Below, piece after piece: positions 16,063-17,997 of a stretch of 17,997 bases of DNA (position 1 is its first letter; every line of letters begins with the position of its first letter). Under the pieces are notes generated by a model. The model was not told the origin of the DNA. It made no database searches and was given only the letters and a program-made list of their open reading frames with translations. The DNA lies in contig CAYMHW010000046.1 in assembly GCA_964390365.1 (NCBI GenBank), forward strand, positions 1 through 17,997, in the 5' to 3' direction. This stretch comes from JALQTD01 sp964390365. Its GTDB lineage: Bacteria; Bacteroidota; Bacteroidia; Flavobacteriales_D; Sanyastnellaceae. Position numbers and translations under genes: made by a program.

Positions 16063-17997
16063 AGCTGATCGATGGAATGACTTTGAACAGGGCGAAGGAC
16101 ACGGCTTGGGTTTGGGTCGGGTCTTCATCGCTGGGTTCGAAGTTGATGAGGTAGGTGTTTTCGCGGCCGTAGGCGTTGTAGCACGAGAACGTCCATTCGC
16201 CGCCGCGGAAAGCTTGCCAACCGGTCTTGCCCCCTCCCGAGCGCGCCACACCGTCCTTGCTCTTCAGCGTCACCCCGAGGTCGAGGCGGTGGTAATGCGG
16301 GAAGCGGCCTTGGTTGCGACGCGAATACTGCGGCACGAGCTGGGTTTCGTAGAGGTACCAGCCCGTCGGGAAGGTCGCGGGGTCGCCGGTGTGGTACACC
16401 CAATTCGCCGAAGCGGAAACGCGCGGCGAAACCTGCCACATCGCCACCAAGCTGATGTCGTGGATGCGGTCGCTCGCCGCAGGAAACGCCAACCCGTCGT
16501 CGATGGTCGCAAAGGTTCGGAACGACCGGCTCAGCGTGTAGCTGACCCAACCGGTGAAGTCCCCGCGCTCCTTGCGCACGAGCCATTCGATGCCGTACGC
16601 CTCACCGTCGCCCGAGACCAGTTCCGTTTCCAAGGTCGTCGGGGCGAACACGTCCGCGCCCACCTTGAATTCCAGGAGGTCGCGCATCCGCTTGTAGTAG
16701 ACCTCCGCCGCGACGGACCACATGCCGTCCTCGGTGTTCGTGGACCAACCGCCCGCGAACTGATCGGCCACGAGGGGCGCCACGTTGTTCGAAACCGGCA
16801 ACCACAGGTCCGTCGGGTTGCCCGCGGCGCTGCTGGAAACGAGGTGCAGGAATTGGCGGTTGCGCTCGGCGGAGAACTTCAAGGCGTGCCGCTTGCCGAC
16901 CGCGCCTTGCACGGACAGTCGGGGCTCGAGGCCGCCCGTCCCGAAGCCCTCGTCGCTCGCCTCCCCCGGATCGCCCACGAGCTCGCCCTCCGCATTGAGC
17001 GCGTACACCGGGCCGCGCACGAGGTCAAACCGCGCCGCCCGCAACCCCACCAGCGCCTTCCACCGCGGGGCAAAGGACCACTCGTCCTCGAGGTAGAGCG
17101 CCGTTTCCCAGCCCACGCGGTCGGGCGCCGGCTCGGAGTCGATGCTCACCACGTCGCTGAAGGTGTGCTGGATCCATTGGCCACCGAACCGCACCGTGTG
17201 CGAGGGGTGGGCATACCAGGTGAAGTCTTCCTTGATTTGGACATCCTGAATGCCCGCATCGCGGAAAAAGCCACTGTCTTCCGGGCCAAATCCCACGCGA
17301 TACGCATAATCCGACCACACCACCGACGTGTTCAGGAAGATCTCATCCGACAGCAGGAAATTCCAACGCAACGTCGCGGTGCGGTTGCCCCAGCGCAGCA
17401 GAAAGGCGTCGGCGAAATCGAAGTCGTCGCGGCCGTTGTAGAGCGAGAGGTAGAGGCGGTTTCGGTCGTTGAGGCGGTAGTTGACCTTCGCGTTGAGGTC
17501 GTAGAAATAGAGGGCGGTGTTCTGGAGGTTCGTGTCGGCGCTGAGCTTGAGGAAGAGGTCGCCGTAGGTGCGGCGGCCGGAGATGAGCGCGGAGCCACGG
17601 CCCTCCGCGAGCGGGGTCTCAATGGTCAGGCGGCTCGAAATCAGGCCGATGCCGCCGCTGACCGTCGTCTTGCCCGCGTTGCCGTCCTTCATTCGGATGT
17701 CGAGGACGCTCGAGGCGCGGCCGCCGAAGCGAGCGGGAATGCCCGACTTGTAGAGCTCCGCGGTGTTGAGGGCGTCGCCGTTGAAGACGCTGAAGAAGCC
17801 GAGCAGGTGGCTCGGGTTGTAGACCGGGGCTTCGTCGAGGAGGATGAGGTTTTGGTCTGCGCCGCCGCCGCGGACGAAAAAGCCGCTGCCGCCGTCGCTC
17901 GTGGCCTGCACGCCGGGCATGAGTTGGATGGCCTTGATGACGTCGCGCTCGCCGAACAGCTGCGGGATGGAGCGCGCTTCTTCGGGCCGCAATTCCA
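16046..17997 (-). CDS. TonB-dependent outer-membrane receptor (5' end outside window)
   Basis: This gated outer-membrane transporter takes up a ligand using energy from the TonB complex. The visible frame has about 649 residues and continues past the right edge, so the signal peptide, any N-terminal carboxypeptidase-like domain and the first part of the plug are missing. The visible part begins in the plug: IKAIQLMPGVQ, the FFVRGGGADQNLILLDEAPVYN segment, and GIPARFGGRASSVLDIRMKDG. A long beta-barrel with alternating aromatic strands follows. The protein ends in YDFKF, with the terminal Phe typical of outer-membrane barrels. The plug type and the overlapping DUF4249 gene place it in the DUF4249-associated receptor group. 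The ligand is unknown. The first visible Leu codon is not a start; the frame is open to the edge. Confidence 0.95.
   Translation of the reverse strand, partial: ELRPEEARSIPQLFGERDVIKAIQLMPGVQATSDGGSGFFVRGGGADQNLILLDEAPVYNPSHLLGFFSVFNGDALNTAELYKSGIPARFGGRASSVLDIRMKDGNAGKTTVSGGIGLISSRLTIETPLAEGRGSALISGRRTYGDLFLKLSADTNLQNTALYFYDLNAKVNYRLNDRNRLYLSLYNGRDDFDFADAFLLRWGNRTATLRWNFLLSDEIFLNTSVVWSDYAYRVGFGPEDSGFFRDAGIQDVQIKEDFTWYAHPSHTVRFGGQWIQHTFSDVVSIDSEPAPDRVGWETALYLEDEWSFAPRWKALVGLRAARFDLVRGPVYALNAEGELVGDPGEASDEGFGTGGLEPRLSVQGAVGKRHALKFSAERNRQFLHLVSSSAAGNPTDLWLPVSNNVAPLVADQFAGGWSTNTEDGMWSVAAEVYYKRMRDLLEFKVGADVFAPTTLETELVSGDGEAYGIEWLVRKERGDFTGWVSYTLSRSFRTFATIDDGLAFPAASDRIHDISLVAMWQVSPRVSASANWVYHTGDPATFPTGWYLYETQLVPQYSRRNQGRFPHYHRLDLGVTLKSKDGVARSGGGKTGWQAFRGGEWTFSCYNAYGRENTYLINFEPSDEDPTQTQAVSFALFKVIPSISYDFKF

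Overview
The window comes from a GC-rich member of the Bacteroidota. The evidence is a near-consensus Bacteroidota promoter (TTG, 20 bases, TATCTTTG) in front of rpmH, start codons without clear Shine-Dalgarno sequences, and a TonB-dependent receptor paired with a DUF4249 lipoprotein, a pairing typical of this phylum. The order is not certain; Flavobacteriales is a reasonable guess. No rRNA, tRNA, CRISPR array, insertion sequence or phage gene was seen. There is no gene-free stretch longer than 300 bases.

Left part (1-5438). A very long minus-strand gene fills 1-4904 and runs off the left edge. It encodes an alpha-2-macroglobulin-family lipoprotein with an intact thioester motif (GCTEQ), a periplasmic protease trap. 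Upstream of it, on the same strand, is a self-contained rpmH unit (ribosomal protein L34) with its own promoter and a perfect hairpin terminator. A 176-base divergent control region then separates rpmH from the plus-strand genes.

Middle part (5439-9576). Four plus-strand genes follow: a half-transporter ABC exporter (permease and ATPase fused), GDP-mannose 4,6-dehydratase (gmd), an unknown 189-residue protein overlapping gmd by ATGA, and a small secreted protein of unknown function with four cysteines in its mature part. The small gene has its own AT-rich upstream region with a dyad, and ends tail-to-tail inside the last codons of the next gene.

Right part (9569-17997, all minus strand, so transcription runs from right to left). 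A TonB-dependent outer-membrane receptor, cut at its N terminus by the window edge, overlaps a DUF4249 lipoprotein by 17 bases. After 46 bases comes a complete tripartite efflux operon in the order adaptor, RND pump, TolC-like channel. Both junctions inside it are one-base TGATG overlaps, so translation is probably coupled. The adaptor has its own promoter-like sequence, but read-through from the receptor pair is possible.

The genes concern the envelope: surface uptake, efflux, protease defence, export and activated-sugar synthesis. I found no clear new defence or mobile system. The most notable observations are promoter boxes lying 4-5 bases from the start codon at three genes (possible leaderless mRNAs), the receptor/DUF4249 pair next to an efflux operon, and two unknown proteins.
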